The notes beneath the pieces were generated by a model. It worked only from the letters and a program-made list of their open reading frames with translations, was not told where the DNA came from and ran no database searches. Position numbers and translations under genes: made by a program. Below, piece after piece: positions 1-9,162 of a stretch of DNA of 64,000 nt. Source of the DNA: Microbacteriaceae bacterium 3FA27C10 (GTDB lineage Bacteria > Actinomycetota > Actinomycetes > Actinomycetales > Microbacteriaceae); assembly GCA_005502775.1 (NCBI GenBank), contig SCNI01000015.1, forward strand, positions 16,736 through 80,735. Direction: 5' to 3'. The stretch's first letter is position 1, and every line of letters starts with the position of its first letter.

Positions 1-198
1 ACGCCGAGACCGACTCCCGCACTCCCCCCGGGCGGCCAGGCTTCACCTCCGCCGACGCCGACCGCGTCGGCGCTCCTCGCGCTCACGGGCACCTCCGTGG
101 GCGACGGTGGCCCGGTCTCCATCGCCGCGGCCACGGCCACGATCATCGCGGGGCTCGCCGGGCTCGGCCTGGCGCTGCGCTCGCGGAGACGACCGTGA
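1..198 (+). CDS. C-terminal end of a cell-surface protein with LAXTG-type sorting signal (partial)
   Basis: The frame is open from the first base and ends in TGA at 196-198, leaving 65 residues. They comprise a Pro/Thr/Ala-rich linker, LALTG at nt 76-90, a hydrophobic segment of about 20 residues, and a terminal RSRRRP tail. Motif, membrane span and positive tail make up a sortase sorting signal, and LAXTG is the form known for class E sortases of high-GC Gram-positives. By inference the full protein is secreted and covalently attached to peptidoglycan. The start and any functional domain lie to the left of the window. A simple C-terminal membrane anchor is the alternative. Confidence 0.6.
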   Translation, partial: TPRPTPALPPGGQASPPPTPTASALLALTGTSVGDGGPVSIAAATATIIAGLAGLGLALRSRRRP

Positions 199-251
199 GC
201 GCAGCGCCCGCCGGGTCGGCCCCGCCCAGACCGCACCCGGAGGCGGTGAGG

Positions 252-2699
252 CTAGAGCTTCTCGATCGGCGCGATCTTGATGAGCAGCTTCTTGGGTCCC
301 GCCTGGTCGAACTGCACGTGGGCCACCCGCTTCGGCCCTACCCCGGTCACCTGGTTGACCCGGCCTTCACCGAAGTCGGTGTGACGGATTCGGTCGCCCG
401 GCTCGAGCTCGAGGTCGCCATTGTCGCGCACCTGACCCGTGACCCGGTTCGCCCATTCCGTCTTGGGGCGGGGAGGTGCGGGCGGCAGGCCGAAGTTCGA
501 GTCGCTGTTCCAGCGCGAACCGCCGCCATAGCCGCTCCGGCCGCGGGCGTTGAGCGCCCGCGGCTCCGTGCCACCGCGAGACGTCGCCATACCGGGAGAC
601 TGGATCCAGTCGATCAGTTCGGCAGGGATCTCCTGCAAGTAGCGACTCGGCATCGCGACCGCGGTCTCGCCGAACTGCGCTCTCGTCATCGCGAGCGAGA
701 GAAAGAGACGCTGCTTGGCGCGCGTGATGCCCACGTAGAACAGCCGCCTCTCCTCCGCCGGGCCGCCGGGCTCGCCCGCCGACATCCGGTGCGGCAGCAG
801 ATCCTCTTCCACCCCGGTGAGGAAGACGGCGTCGTACTCGAGGCCCTTCGCCGTGTGCAGGGTCATCAGCGACACGGTGCCGCTCGAATCGTCGAGGTCG
901 TCGACCGCCGCGACGAGGGAGACCTCGGTCAAGAAGTCGATCAGCGTGCCGTCCGGGTTGTTGCGATTGAACTCCTTCGTCACGGCGAGCAGCTCCTCCA
1001 CGTTCTCGGCGCGCGCCTCGTCTTGCGGGTCGCGGCTCGCGCGGAGCATGGTGACGTAGTTGCTCCTCTCGATGAGCAGAGCCAGCACCTCGCTCACCGG
1101 CGCCTCGCCGCCCGGGCGCTCCGGGTTCACGAGCTCGGCGGCCTCATCGAGCAGGGCGGCGAGCTGCAGGATCGCGCCCGTCACCTTCGGGCCGAGCCCG
1201 AGCTCGCCCGCGCGACGCATGGCCTCGCGGTAACTCACGTTCTCGCGCTCCGCGTAGGAGGCGAGCTGGGTCTCCGTCGCCGGCCCGATGCCGCGCTTGG
1301 GTGTGTTCAGGATGCGCCGCAGCGCGAGGCCGTCGAAGGGGTTCGCCACCGCGGTGAGGTAGGCCATCACGTCTTTGATCTCGGCGCGCTCGTAGAACTT
1401 CGTGCCGCCGAGCACGCGGTAGGGCAGTGCCGAGCGGATGAAGATCTCCTCCAGCGCTCTGGTCTGCGAGTTCGTGCGGTAGAACACCGCCATCTGGTTG
1501 TAGGCCATGCCGCCGTCGTGCAGCTTCGCGATCTCGTCGGCCACGAACTGCGCCTCGTCGTGCCCGGAGTATCCGGTGAAGCCGACGATCTTCTCACCGT
1601 CGCCCACGGCCGTCCAGAGCTTCTTGTCCTTGCGGTCGAAGTTGTTCGAGATCACCGAGTTCGCGGCCGAGAGGATGTTCTGCGTCGAGCGGTAGTTCTG
1701 CTCGAGCAGCACGACCTTGGCGCCCGGGAAATCGCGCTCGAACTCCACGATGTTGCGGATGTCTGCACCGCGGAATGCGTAGATCGACTGGTCGGAGTCA
1801 CCCACGACGGTGAGCGAGGCTCCCCCGCCGCCGAAGGCGGGAAGCCCGGCCAGCTGGTTCGACTCCGGCGGCTTGGTGAGCTCACGGATGAGGGCGTACT
1901 GCGCGTGGTTGGTGTCCTGGTACTCGTCGACCAGGATGTGGCGGAAGCGGCGCTGGTAGCTCTCGGCCACGTGCGGGAAGGCACGGAAGAGGAACACCGT
2001 CTGACTGATCAGGTCGTCGAAGTCGAAGGCGTTGGCCTCGCGGAGCGCGCGGGAGTAGGCGCGGAAGATCTCCACGAACATCGCGTCCTGCGGGTCCGAG
2101 AAATTCGCCTGCCGAGCGTAGCTCTCCACGTCGGAGAGCTCGTTCTTGAGCTTGGAGATCTTGCCCGTCACCTGCGACACCGTGAACCCGAAGGTGTCGG
2201 CCTGGAGGTCCTTGATGATCCGCTTGACGAGGGCGCGCGAATCCTGGGAGTCGTAGATCGTGAAGCTCTTCGTGAAACCGAAGTTCTCGGCCTCCCGGCG
2301 CAGGATGCGCACGCACGCCGAGTGGAAGGTGGAGATCCACATCCCCTCCGCCACCTGGCCGAGCAGCTGGGCCACACGCTCGCGCATCTCGGCCGCGGCC
2401 TTGTTGGTGAAGGTGATGGCGAGGATCTGGCTCGGCCAGGCCTCACGGCCGCGGATGAGACTGGCGATGCGGTGGGTGAGAACGCGGGTCTTGCCACTGC
2501 CGGCGCCCGCCACGATGAGCAGCGCGTGCCCGCGGTAGACCACCGCTTCGCGTTGCTCCGGGTTCAGCCCGGCGAGCAGCTCGTCGCCCTCCTCGGCCCC
2601 CGCTCCGCTACCCGGGGCGGTGACCCGGCCGTCGAAGCCTGGTCCGCCCACGATGATGGGCGTGACGCTGCTGGGGGTCGATTCGGTGGTTTCGCTCAT
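252..2699 (-). CDS. pcrA: ATP-dependent DNA helicase PcrA/UvrD (SF1A)
   Basis: An 815-residue 3'-5' helicase for repair, plasmid replication and removal of RecA or stalled transcription. Motifs appear in order: the Q-motif stretch LNPEQREAV (about 45-53), Walker A GAGSGKT (65-71), DEYQDTN (motif II), VGDSDQSIYAFRGAD (motif III), LEQNYRST (motif IV), TLHTAKGLE with EEDLLPH (motif V) and RLFYVGITRAK (motif VI). The C-terminal tail ends in a Tudor-like region (GDRIRHTDFGEGRV), as in actinobacterial PcrA. The length fits the family. The ATG at 2699 follows GGTGGAGC, and a TAAACT box lies just upstream. The gene starts 12 bases after the phosphodiesterase gene ends, so the two may be co-transcribed. 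Confidence 0.96.
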   Translation of the reverse strand: MSETTESTPSSVTPIIVGGPGFDGRVTAPGSGAGAEEGDELLAGLNPEQREAVVYRGHALLIVAGAGSGKTRVLTHRIASLIRGREAWPSQILAITFTNKAAAEMRERVAQLLGQVAEGMWISTFHSACVRILRREAENFGFTKSFTIYDSQDSRALVKRIIKDLQADTFGFTVSQVTGKISKLKNELSDVESYARQANFSDPQDAMFVEIFRAYSRALREANAFDFDDLISQTVFLFRAFPHVAESYQRRFRHILVDEYQDTNHAQYALIRELTKPPESNQLAGLPAFGGGGASLTVVGDSDQSIYAFRGADIRNIVEFERDFPGAKVVLLEQNYRSTQNILSAANSVISNNFDRKDKKLWTAVGDGEKIVGFTGYSGHDEAQFVADEIAKLHDGGMAYNQMAVFYRTNSQTRALEEIFIRSALPYRVLGGTKFYERAEIKDVMAYLTAVANPFDGLALRRILNTPKRGIGPATETQLASYAERENVSYREAMRRAGELGLGPKVTGAILQLAALLDEAAELVNPERPGGEAPVSEVLALLIERSNYVTMLRASRDPQDEARAENVEELLAVTKEFNRNNPDGTLIDFLTEVSLVAAVDDLDDSSGTVSLMTLHTAKGLEYDAVFLTGVEEDLLPHRMSAGEPGGPAEERRLFYVGITRAKQRLFLSLAMTRAQFGETAVAMPSRYLQEIPAELIDWIQSPGMATSRGGTEPRALNARGRSGYGGGSRWNSDSNFGLPPAPPRPKTEWANRVTGQVRDNGDLELEPGDRIRHTDFGEGRVNQVTGVGPKRVAHVQFDQAGPKKLLIKIAPIEKL

Positions 2700-2711
2700 G
2701 CTCCACCAAGT

Positions 2712-3794
2712 TTAGGCCGCGCCGCCGACGCTCTGTCGGGCGATCACCGCGAGATCGGGCTGATCGGCGAAGACCCCGTCGACACCGGCGGCGAACACAG
2801 CCGCGAACTCCCGCTCCCAGTCGCCGAACGCCGCCGGGTCGCTGCCCGAGCGCAAGTTCGTCGGCAGGAATTCGTTCTCGGCGCGCAGCGTCCAGGTGAA
2901 CAGCTGGAGCCCGGCGGCGTGGGCCCGATCGACGATGTCGGATGGCCGGAGCGCAGCCCCCTGCTCGTCGCGCGGCAGCAGGATCGCCTTGTCCACGCTG
3001 ATGCCGTCGACCTCGGTGGCGAGCGCCCGGAGTCCGGCCTCGGTCAGCTGCGAGGCATAGCTCGGGGCGCCCGATCCGTGCTGCACGACGACGTCGAACG
3101 GGGAACCCTCGGCCTCGAGCAGGTAGACGTAGTGCGCCGGCAGGCCCGAAACCCGCAAGGCGCGAAGCACGGTCATCTCGAAGGACTCCACGACGAGCCG
3201 GCCCGACCCGAGGTGCCGCCCGGCGCGGTCTGCCCACTCGTCACGGCCGGTTCGATCGTTCCTGTCGCCGTCGCGACCGCCCCATCCGGCCGCCACGATC
3301 TCGGCGGCCACGATCTCTGCCGTCGCGAAGCCGGCAGCGTCGAAGTAGCTCGCGTGTTTCACCTCCACCACCGCGCCGGCGCCGGCGTCCTCGGCCAGCC
3401 GCAGCACATCGGCCAGGCGCAGCAGCCCGAACCGCCCGTCGAAGCCCGCGCTCGCCGGCCGGATGGCCGGGAGCCGCTCGCGCGCCCGCAGCGTCTGCAG
3501 CTCGGGCCAGGTGAAGTCCTCGGTGAACCACCCGGTCGTGGGTACGCCGTCCACCTCCTTGGTGGTGCGGCGCCCGGCGAATTCCGGATGCGCGGCAACG
3601 TCGGTCGTGCCCGAGATCTCGTTCTCGTGGCGCACCACCGCCACCCCGTCCTTCGAGAGCACGACGTCGGGCTCCACGGCATCCGCTCCCTGCGCGAAGG
3701 CCAGCTGGTAGGCGGCGGCCGTGTGCTCGGGACGGTACCCGCTCGCACCGCGATGGCCGATCACGAGAGGAGCTGCGCGGCCGGCGCGGCTCAC
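2712..3794 (-). CDS. Glycerophosphodiester phosphodiesterase
   Basis: A 360-residue GDPD-family enzyme that hydrolyses glycerophosphodiesters to glycerol-3-phosphate and an alcohol. The signature is complete: IGHRGASGYRPEHT near the N-terminus (HRG catalytic motif), then AVEPDVVLSKDG (metal-binding E-x-D) and VVRHEN (second catalytic His). No signal peptide is visible, so it is probably cytosolic. The start used is a GTG at 3794. The product would feed GlpD, which is encoded further right in this window, but the two genes are not linked. It lies directly upstream of pcrA. The exact substrate cannot be told from the sequence. Confidence 0.9.
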   Translation of the reverse strand: MSRAGRAAPLVIGHRGASGYRPEHTAAAYQLAFAQGADAVEPDVVLSKDGVAVVRHENEISGTTDVAAHPEFAGRRTTKEVDGVPTTGWFTEDFTWPELQTLRARERLPAIRPASAGFDGRFGLLRLADVLRLAEDAGAGAVVEVKHASYFDAAGFATAEIVAAEIVAAGWGGRDGDRNDRTGRDEWADRAGRHLGSGRLVVESFEMTVLRALRVSGLPAHYVYLLEAEGSPFDVVVQHGSGAPSYASQLTEAGLRALATEVDGISVDKAILLPRDEQGAALRPSDIVDRAHAAGLQLFTWTLRAENEFLPTNLRSGSDPAAFGDWEREFAAVFAAGVDGVFADQPDLAVIARQSVGGAA

Positions 3795-3898
3795 GGTTTC
3801 CCGCTCCGCGAACAGGGCGTACTTCCAGCCAGCCGCCCATGAGGGTGCACTAAGTTAACAGTGTCCACGTTCACGTTCCACACATAGAAGAGACTGAC

Positions 3899-4729
3899 AT
3901 GGCAGAGGCATCTTCCAGCAATCCGGCGTTCTCGCGCAATCCCGTCTTCAACGGCAAGGCCGTCGCGCCGCAGACGCCGACGATCTCGGCCGAGGGTCTG
4001 CAAGACCTCTACGACCGCCCGGCGGCCACCCCCTCCGAGACCGACCGCATGAGCTACGACGACACGATCATCAAGACGGTCGGCCTGTTCGCCGTCTTCC
4101 TGGTGACCGCTGCCATCGGCTTCTTCACCAACATCCCGCTCCCGACTCCGCTCGGCATCGGCCTCCTCGTCGTGGGAGCGATCGGCGGTTTCGCTCTGGG
4201 CCTCGTCAACGCCTTCAAGCGCGAGCCCTCGGTTCCGCTCATCCTGCTCTACGCGGCCTTCGAGGGCCTCGCGATCGGTGCGATCTCCGGCTTCTTCGAG
4301 GCCCAGTGGTCGGGCATCGTCATCCAGGCCGTGCTCGCAACGCTCGCCGTGTTCGGCGTGACTCTCGCGCTCTTCGCGAGTGGCAAGGTGCGCGCCTCGA
4401 AGCGGGCCACCAAGGTCTTCCTCATCGCGATGGTCGGCTACCTGGTGTTCTCGCTGCTCAACTTCGTGCTGATGATCACCGGGCTCAACACCAACCCCTG
4501 GGGCCTCCGCGGCGCCGTGATCTTCGGCATCCCGCTCGGCCTCGTCATCGGCGTACTCGTGGTCATCATGGCGGCGTACTCGCTCGTGCTCGACTTCGAC
4601 GCCATCCAGCGCGGCGTCAAGAGCGGCGCCCCCCGCAAGTACGGTTGGTCGGCCGCGTTCGGCCTCATGACCACGATCGTCTGGCTCTACCTCGAGCTGC
4701 TGCGCATCCTGGCGATCTTCAGAAACTAG
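3899..4729 (+). CDS. Bax inhibitor-1/YccA-family membrane protein
   Basis: A 276-residue protein. It has a polar, Asn/Ser/Pro-rich N-terminus of about 55 residues and then about seven hydrophobic segments, ending in a conserved late block with VLDFDAIQRGVKSGAPRKYGW. That block matches the BI-1/YccA/TMBIM family, whose bacterial members are proposed pH-sensitive Ca2+ leak channels or modulators of membrane protease FtsH. The ATG at 3899 was chosen with AGAAGAGA as a weak ribosome site. It is transcribed divergently from the phosphodiesterase gene and ends in a strong bidirectional hairpin. Physiological role here is unknown. Confidence 0.88.
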   Translation: MAEASSSNPAFSRNPVFNGKAVAPQTPTISAEGLQDLYDRPAATPSETDRMSYDDTIIKTVGLFAVFLVTAAIGFFTNIPLPTPLGIGLLVVGAIGGFALGLVNAFKREPSVPLILLYAAFEGLAIGAISGFFEAQWSGIVIQAVLATLAVFGVTLALFASGKVRASKRATKVFLIAMVGYLVFSLLNFVLMITGLNTNPWGLRGAVIFGIPLGLVIGVLVVIMAAYSLVLDFDAIQRGVKSGAPRKYGWSAAFGLMTTIVWLYLELLRILAIFRN

Positions 4730-4751
4730 CCTCGGCGCGCGACGCCGAACG

Positions 4752-4786
4752 AAGAAGGGCCCGTCCGGTCAGGACGGGCCCTTCTT
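4752..4786. terminator. Bidirectional intrinsic terminator between the BI-1 gene and guaA
   Basis: A perfect 15-bp stem (AAGAAGGGCCCGTCC at 4752-4766 and its complement at 4772-4786) encloses a 5-base loop. A-rich and T-rich flanks on both sides let it end both convergent genes. Confidence 0.9.
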
Positions 4787-4817
4787 TGTCTCCGCTAGAG
4801 CGGAAGGCGGCGGAGTC

Positions 4818-6365
4818 TCACTCCCACTCGATGGTTCCCGGCGGCTTCGACGTCACGTCGAGCACCACGCGGTTCACGCCCGAGACCTCGTTGGTGATGC
4901 GGTTCGAGATGCGCGCGAGCACGTCGTACGGAAGCCGCGTCCAGTCGGCAGTCATGGCGTCTTCGCTCGACACCGGGCGCAGCACGATTGGATGACCGTA
5001 GGTACGGCCGTCTCCCTGCACCCCCACCGAGCGCACGTCGGCCAGCAGCACGACCGGGCACTGCCAGATCTCGGCGTCGAGCCCCGCGGCCGTGAGCTCG
5101 GCGCGCACGATCGCATCGGCCTGCCGCAACAGCTCGAGGCGCTCGAAGGTGACCTCGCCGACGATGCGGATGCCGAGACCGGGGCCGGGGAAAGGCTGAC
5201 GCCCGACGATGGCCTCCGGCAGGCCGAGCTGACGCCCGATGGCTCGCACCTCGTCTTTGAAGAGCGCACGAAGCGGCTCGACGAGTTCGAACTGCAGGTC
5301 TTCGGGAAGACCGCCCACGTTGTGGTGGCTCTTGATGTTGGCCGTGCCGCTGCCGCCCCCCGACTCCACCACGTCGGGGTAGAGCGTGCCCTGCACGAGG
5401 AAGCGGATGGGGTCGCCGTCGGCCGCGGCCTCGGCGATGAGCTCGGCCTGGGTCTGCTCGAAGGTGCGGATGAACTCGCGCCCGATGATCTTGCGCTTCT
5501 CCTCCGGGTCGCTGACGCCCGCGAGGGCGCTCAAGAACCGCTCCCGCGCATCCACGGTCACGAGCCGAACACCGGTGGAGGCCACGTAGTCCTCTTCGAC
5601 CTGGCGGCGCTCGCCCTCGCGGAGGAGCCCGTGGTCGACGAAGACGCAGACCAGCTGGTCTCCGACGGCCTCGTGCACGAGCGCGCCGGCGACGGCGGAG
5701 TCGACCCCGCCGGAGAGCGCGCAGATGACCTTGCCGGTGCCCACCTGGGCGCGGATCGCGGCCACCTGGTCGGCGATGACATTGCCGGGGTTCCAGTCGG
5801 CCGGGATCCCCGCGGCACGGTGCAGGAAGTTCACGAGCAGGTCTTGGCCGTACTGCGTGTGCTTGACCTCGGGGTGCCACTGCACACCGTAGAGACCACG
5901 CGCGGGATTGGCGAAGGCGGCGACGGGCGTGGACGAGGTGCTCGCGAGAACGTCGAAACCCTCGGGGGCCTGCACCACGGAGTCGCCGTGGCTCATCCAG
6001 ACGGTCTGGGCGAGCGGCTGGTCGCGCAGCAGGGTGCCGCCCTCACCCACCGACATGTCGGTGGCGCCGTACTCGCGAGCGCCGGTCTGTGCGACCTCGC
6101 CGCCGAGCGCGCGCGCCATCACCTGGAAGCCGTAGCAGATCCCCATCACGGGAACGCCCAGCTCGAAGATCGCCGGGTCGAACTCGGGGGCCCCGTCTTC
6201 GTAGACACTCGACGGGCCACCGCTCAGCACGATGCCCACAGGGTTCTTCGCCGCCACCTCAGCGGCGCTGATCGAGTGCGGCACGATCTCGGAGTAGACG
6301 CTCGCCTCGCGCACGCGGCGGGCGATGAGCTGCGCGTACTGGGCGCCGAAGTCGACCACCAGCAC
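4818..6365 (-). CDS. guaA: GMP synthase (glutamine-hydrolysing)
   Basis: A 515-residue GuaA that converts XMP, ATP and glutamine to GMP. The N-terminal class I amidotransferase domain (about 1-185) has the nucleophile elbow GICYG with Cys77 and HPE at 164-166. The ATP-pyrophosphatase domain has the PP-loop SGGVDS at 218-223. The C-terminal dimerisation domain ends in the conserved KPPGTIEWE. The start is taken as GTG at 6365. There is no ATG near it, and GAGGAA lies about 12 bases upstream. The DUF3817 gene upstream is 40 bases away on the same strand. With guaB and guaB3 nearby, the window holds both dedicated steps of GMP synthesis. Confidence 0.97.
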   Translation of the reverse strand: MLVVDFGAQYAQLIARRVREASVYSEIVPHSISAAEVAAKNPVGIVLSGGPSSVYEDGAPEFDPAIFELGVPVMGICYGFQVMARALGGEVAQTGAREYGATDMSVGEGGTLLRDQPLAQTVWMSHGDSVVQAPEGFDVLASTSSTPVAAFANPARGLYGVQWHPEVKHTQYGQDLLVNFLHRAAGIPADWNPGNVIADQVAAIRAQVGTGKVICALSGGVDSAVAGALVHEAVGDQLVCVFVDHGLLREGERRQVEEDYVASTGVRLVTVDARERFLSALAGVSDPEEKRKIIGREFIRTFEQTQAELIAEAAADGDPIRFLVQGTLYPDVVESGGGSGTANIKSHHNVGGLPEDLQFELVEPLRALFKDEVRAIGRQLGLPEAIVGRQPFPGPGLGIRIVGEVTFERLELLRQADAIVRAELTAAGLDAEIWQCPVVLLADVRSVGVQGDGRTYGHPIVLRPVSSEDAMTADWTRLPYDVLARISNRITNEVSGVNRVVLDVTSKPPGTIEWE

Positions 6366-6405
6366 CGGACGAGTCAGTTCCTCATGGTTCGGGGTTTCTG
6401 ATCCG

Positions 6406-6855
6406 CTAATGGGAGGCCTCCACTGGCTCGGGGTTCGCGGCCTCCGCTTCGCGGGAGGCCAGGTAGCTCTTCACCTCGCGCGCGATGCGCGCCTCGAGGA
6501 AGAAGGAAAGGAACGGGATGACGCCGCCGAGCGCGATCACGATGAACCGTGAGAAGGGCCAGCGCATGAGACTCCACAGCCGGAAGTCGGAGAAGAGGTA
6601 GACCACGTAGAACCAGCCGTGCACGATCAGGATGGCCGTACTGAGGTTCACTGCCACGACGGCGCCCACCGGCACGAGGCTGAGGAACCCGTGCGGACCG
6701 CCGAGCTGAAGTTCGAGACCGATCGGGGTGTACTTCAGCACCATCTCCGCGCACAGGAGCAGCAGCAGGGTTCCGGTGATGATGGAGGCGACCTGATAGA
6801 ACTTGAGCGCTCCGCGGATGCGCGGAAAGTCCTTCGGTTTCGGTGCGAGAGCCAT
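6406..6855 (-). CDS. DUF3817 integral membrane protein
   Basis: A 149-residue protein with about three hydrophobic segments, including [20 protein letters not shown] near residue 20, [20 protein letters not shown] in the middle, and [16 protein letters not shown] before a charged C-terminus. This matches DUF3817, a small actinobacterial membrane family often found beside guaA. No function is known. A TAGGCT box 6 bases before the ATG suggests it can be transcribed without a leader. It lies between SURF1 and guaA on the same strand. Confidence 0.8.
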   Translation of the reverse strand: MALAPKPKDFPRIRGALKFYQVASIITGTLLLLLCAEMVLKYTPIGLELQLGGPHGFLSLVPVGAVVAVNLSTAILIVHGWFYVVYLFSDFRLWSLMRWPFSRFIVIALGGVIPFLSFFLEARIAREVKSYLASREAEAANPEPVEASH

Positions 6856-6859
6856 GAAA

Positions 6860-7687
6860 CTAGCCTACCCGCGCATCCGGAGCGTTTCCCGCGGCTTCGG
6901 CAGCCTCTTCCTGCTCGCGTTCCCAGGCGTCGCGCACGAGGCGGTACCAGAAATAGACGGCGAAGCCGGCGAACACCACCCACTCGGCGGCGTAGAAGAT
7001 GTTGAGCCAGTTCAGCTGCACCGATTGGTCGGGCATCGGCGAGGCGATGGCCGTCGTGCCGGCGGGCGGGGTCTCGCTCACCACGTAGCCGCCGTAGACA
7101 TCGGCGGAGGCGTCGAACTCGGTCCACCGGTTGACGAACGCCGAGACCGACATCGTGGTGCCGAGGGGCCCGCCGTCGAGCGCGGTGACTCCGATCAGCG
7201 GCTTCTGCGCATCCGTCACGACCGGGCCCTCGGTGGGCAGGTAGCGCCCGGTGAGGGTCTCGGATGCCGTACTCCCCGCCGATCTGAGCCCCTGTGCCGT
7301 GCTCGTCGCGAGCGCGGGATCGGTGGTGAATCCCAGCGCCACAGCGAGATAGGTGTCGGCGGGAGAGTCGACCGCGAACTGGCCGATCACCCAGTAGCCC
7401 GACGTGCCGTCGTTCAGGCGCTTGCCGAGGATGTCGAAGCCGGAGGGGACATAGTGCCCCGTCACCTCGACGCGTTGCGCCGCCTCGGTGCCGAGCACCG
7501 GCTGCTGCGGCTGCGACACCTCATGCAGCGGCCGCACGGTCTCGGTGTCGCTGTTCACCACGGTGCCGGTCGACACGGCGCGCTCGAGCTGCCACTGGCC
7601 CAGGGCGGCGAAGCCCCCGGCCACGGCGAGGGAGAGCACGAGGGCGCCGATCCATCGCGGTCGTCGCATGAGGTGGAAGATCGTCAA
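6860..7687 (-). CDS. SURF1-family cytochrome oxidase assembly protein
   Basis: A 275-residue protein with a membrane span near the N-terminus (GALVLSLAVAGGFAALGQWQL, carrying the family's G-x-WQ-x-x-R-like start), a large extracytoplasmic middle, and a second span near the C-terminus (WLNIFYAAEWVVFAGFAVYFWYR). That two-span layout is typical of SURF1, which helps mature haem-copper oxidase. The start used is a TTG at 7687 that overlaps the upstream stop (TTGA). An ATG at 7669 (MRRPRW) is an equally plausible start. It is translationally linked to the antiporter gene upstream. Confidence 0.85.
   Translation of the reverse strand: MTIFHLMRRPRWIGALVLSLAVAGGFAALGQWQLERAVSTGTVVNSDTETVRPLHEVSQPQQPVLGTEAAQRVEVTGHYVPSGFDILGKRLNDGTSGYWVIGQFAVDSPADTYLAVALGFTTDPALATSTAQGLRSAGSTASETLTGRYLPTEGPVVTDAQKPLIGVTALDGGPLGTTMSVSAFVNRWTEFDASADVYGGYVVSETPPAGTTAIASPMPDQSVQLNWLNIFYAAEWVVFAGFAVYFWYRLVRDAWEREQEEAAEAAGNAPDARVG
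6862..6867 (-). promoter_or_regulatory. Putative -10 box of a leaderless DUF3817 (possibly guaA) transcript
   Basis: TAGGCT lies 6 bases upstream of the ATG at 6855, matching the actinobacterial TANNNT core at leaderless spacing. No Shine-Dalgarno sequence is present. Confidence 0.45.
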
Positions 7688-9153
7688 TACTCGCTGTCTC
7701 TCTGGCTCGGGTTCTGGGTCTGTTCGTCGGACTGCTGCATCGCCTGCTCGATGAGCCGCTCGGTCTCGGGGGCCACGGCGTCATCGGAGGCCGCGTCGGC
7801 CTCCGCGGGCACCGTCCGCGACGGCGCCGTCTCAGCCGTGTTCGCGCGCGGGCTGGAGATCGTGCCTTCCATCAGGGCGATCGCCTCCGCTCGGGACAGG
7901 CTCTCGGCCGGGTCGAAGATGCTTCCCGCGGCACCCGCACCGGCACCCGCACCCGCACCACCATCGGCACCCGCCGGCACCTTCTTGGCCGGCCGGAGGA
8001 TGGCCGCCCCGATCCGCTCCGAGTTCACCGCCAGGATGGGCCCCATGATGGCCATGATGAGCACGTAGAGACCCGCGAACGGCTGGATGCGCGCGTCGAG
8101 CCCTGCCCCCAGCGCGAGCGTCGCGAGGATGAGCGCGAACTCCCCGCGATTCTGCAAAATGGCGGCCGTGTTGATTCCCGCCTGCGGGCCCAGACCGTTC
8201 AGCCAGGCCACGAACTGCCCGGCGACGATGTTGAGCACCACCGTCATGACCACCGCCACCACGACGGGGACGATCACCTCGGGGAACTTCGACGGGTCGA
8301 GCCCGAGCCCGAAGTTCAAGAAGAAGAAGGCACCGAACACATCCCGCAAGGGGATGGCGATCTGCTCGATCTTGTTGCGGTAGCGGGTGGCGCCCAGCAC
8401 GAGTCCGATCAGGAACGCGCCGATCGCATCCGTCACCCCGAGGATCTCGCCGAGACCGCCGAACATGATGGCGAGGCCGAAGAACAGGATGGTGAAGAGC
8501 TCGTCGTCTTTGGTGCGGAACAGTCTGGACACGAAGCGCCCGCCCCAGCGCGCGACCGCGAACATCACCACCAGGAACACGAACGACACCGCGAGCTTGC
8601 CCACCACCGGCCAGATCTCGGTCTCGCCCGAGAGCACCACCGAGACGATCGCGAGGTAGATGGCGATGAAGACGTCTTCGACCACCGTGACGCCGAGGAT
8701 CATCGGCGTCTCGCGATTGGCGAGGCGGTTGAGCTCGATCAGCAGCTTCGTGACGATGGCGCTCGACGACGTGGCCGTGATGCCCGCGATCACGAGCGCT
8801 TCGCGCGAGCCCCAGCCCACCAGGAAGCCGAAGGCGAAGCCCACAGCCATGTTGATGGCGATGTAGGAGCCGCCCGAGATCAGCAGCTTGCCGACGTTGC
8901 CGAAGAACTCGTCCTGGTCGAACTCGAGACCGAGGTTGAACAGCAGCAGGATCAGCCCGATGACGGCGATGAGCTGGATGTACTCGCTGTGTGTGAAGTC
9001 GATCGGGAACCACCCGAAGAACGGGCTCGCCAAGAGCCCCACGACCATGTAGATCGGGATGGCGGGGAGCCCGATCGACTTGCCGAGGCGCCCCAGCACA
9101 TAGGCGATGACGAAAAGGACGCCGAGGACGAGGAGGTCGGGGCCTAGGTGCAT
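7684..9153 (-). CDS. CPA2-family cation/proton antiporter, probable K+ efflux (KhtU-like)
   Basis: A 489-residue membrane protein of about 12 hydrophobic segments, beginning MHLGPDLLVLGVLFVIAYVL. It contains the CPA2 core pattern GLILLLFNLGLEFD, VIAGITATSSSAIVTKLL and FLNFGLGLDPSKFP. The last 90 residues are a hydrophilic tail with a Gly/Ala run encoded by repeats at about 7930-7985. The adjacent upstream gene encodes a TrkA_C protein, as in the KhtTU K+(NH4+)/H+ antiporter, where KhtT gates the transporter. Na+/H+ exchange cannot be excluded from sequence alone. Confidence 0.88.
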   Translation of the reverse strand: MHLGPDLLVLGVLFVIAYVLGRLGKSIGLPAIPIYMVVGLLASPFFGWFPIDFTHSEYIQLIAVIGLILLLFNLGLEFDQDEFFGNVGKLLISGGSYIAINMAVGFAFGFLVGWGSREALVIAGITATSSSAIVTKLLIELNRLANRETPMILGVTVVEDVFIAIYLAIVSVVLSGETEIWPVVGKLAVSFVFLVVMFAVARWGGRFVSRLFRTKDDELFTILFFGLAIMFGGLGEILGVTDAIGAFLIGLVLGATRYRNKIEQIAIPLRDVFGAFFFLNFGLGLDPSKFPEVIVPVVVAVVMTVVLNIVAGQFVAWLNGLGPQAGINTAAILQNRGEFALILATLALGAGLDARIQPFAGLYVLIMAIMGPILAVNSERIGAAILRPAKKVPAGADGGAGAGAGAGAAGSIFDPAESLSRAEAIALMEGTISSPRANTAETAPSRTVPAEADAASDDAVAPETERLIEQAMQQSDEQTQNPSQRDSEY

Positions 9154-9162
9154 CCGCCCGGC

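Noticed and set aside
195..3842. 1215-codon open frame on the plus strand
   Set aside because: It is antisense to pcrA and the phosphodiesterase gene. Its Arg/Ala/Leu/His-rich product shows no domain, and such shadows are expected at high GC.
4992..6401. 469-codon plus-strand frame opposite guaA
   Set aside because: Antisense to a perfectly conserved GuaA. No motif and no ribosome site.
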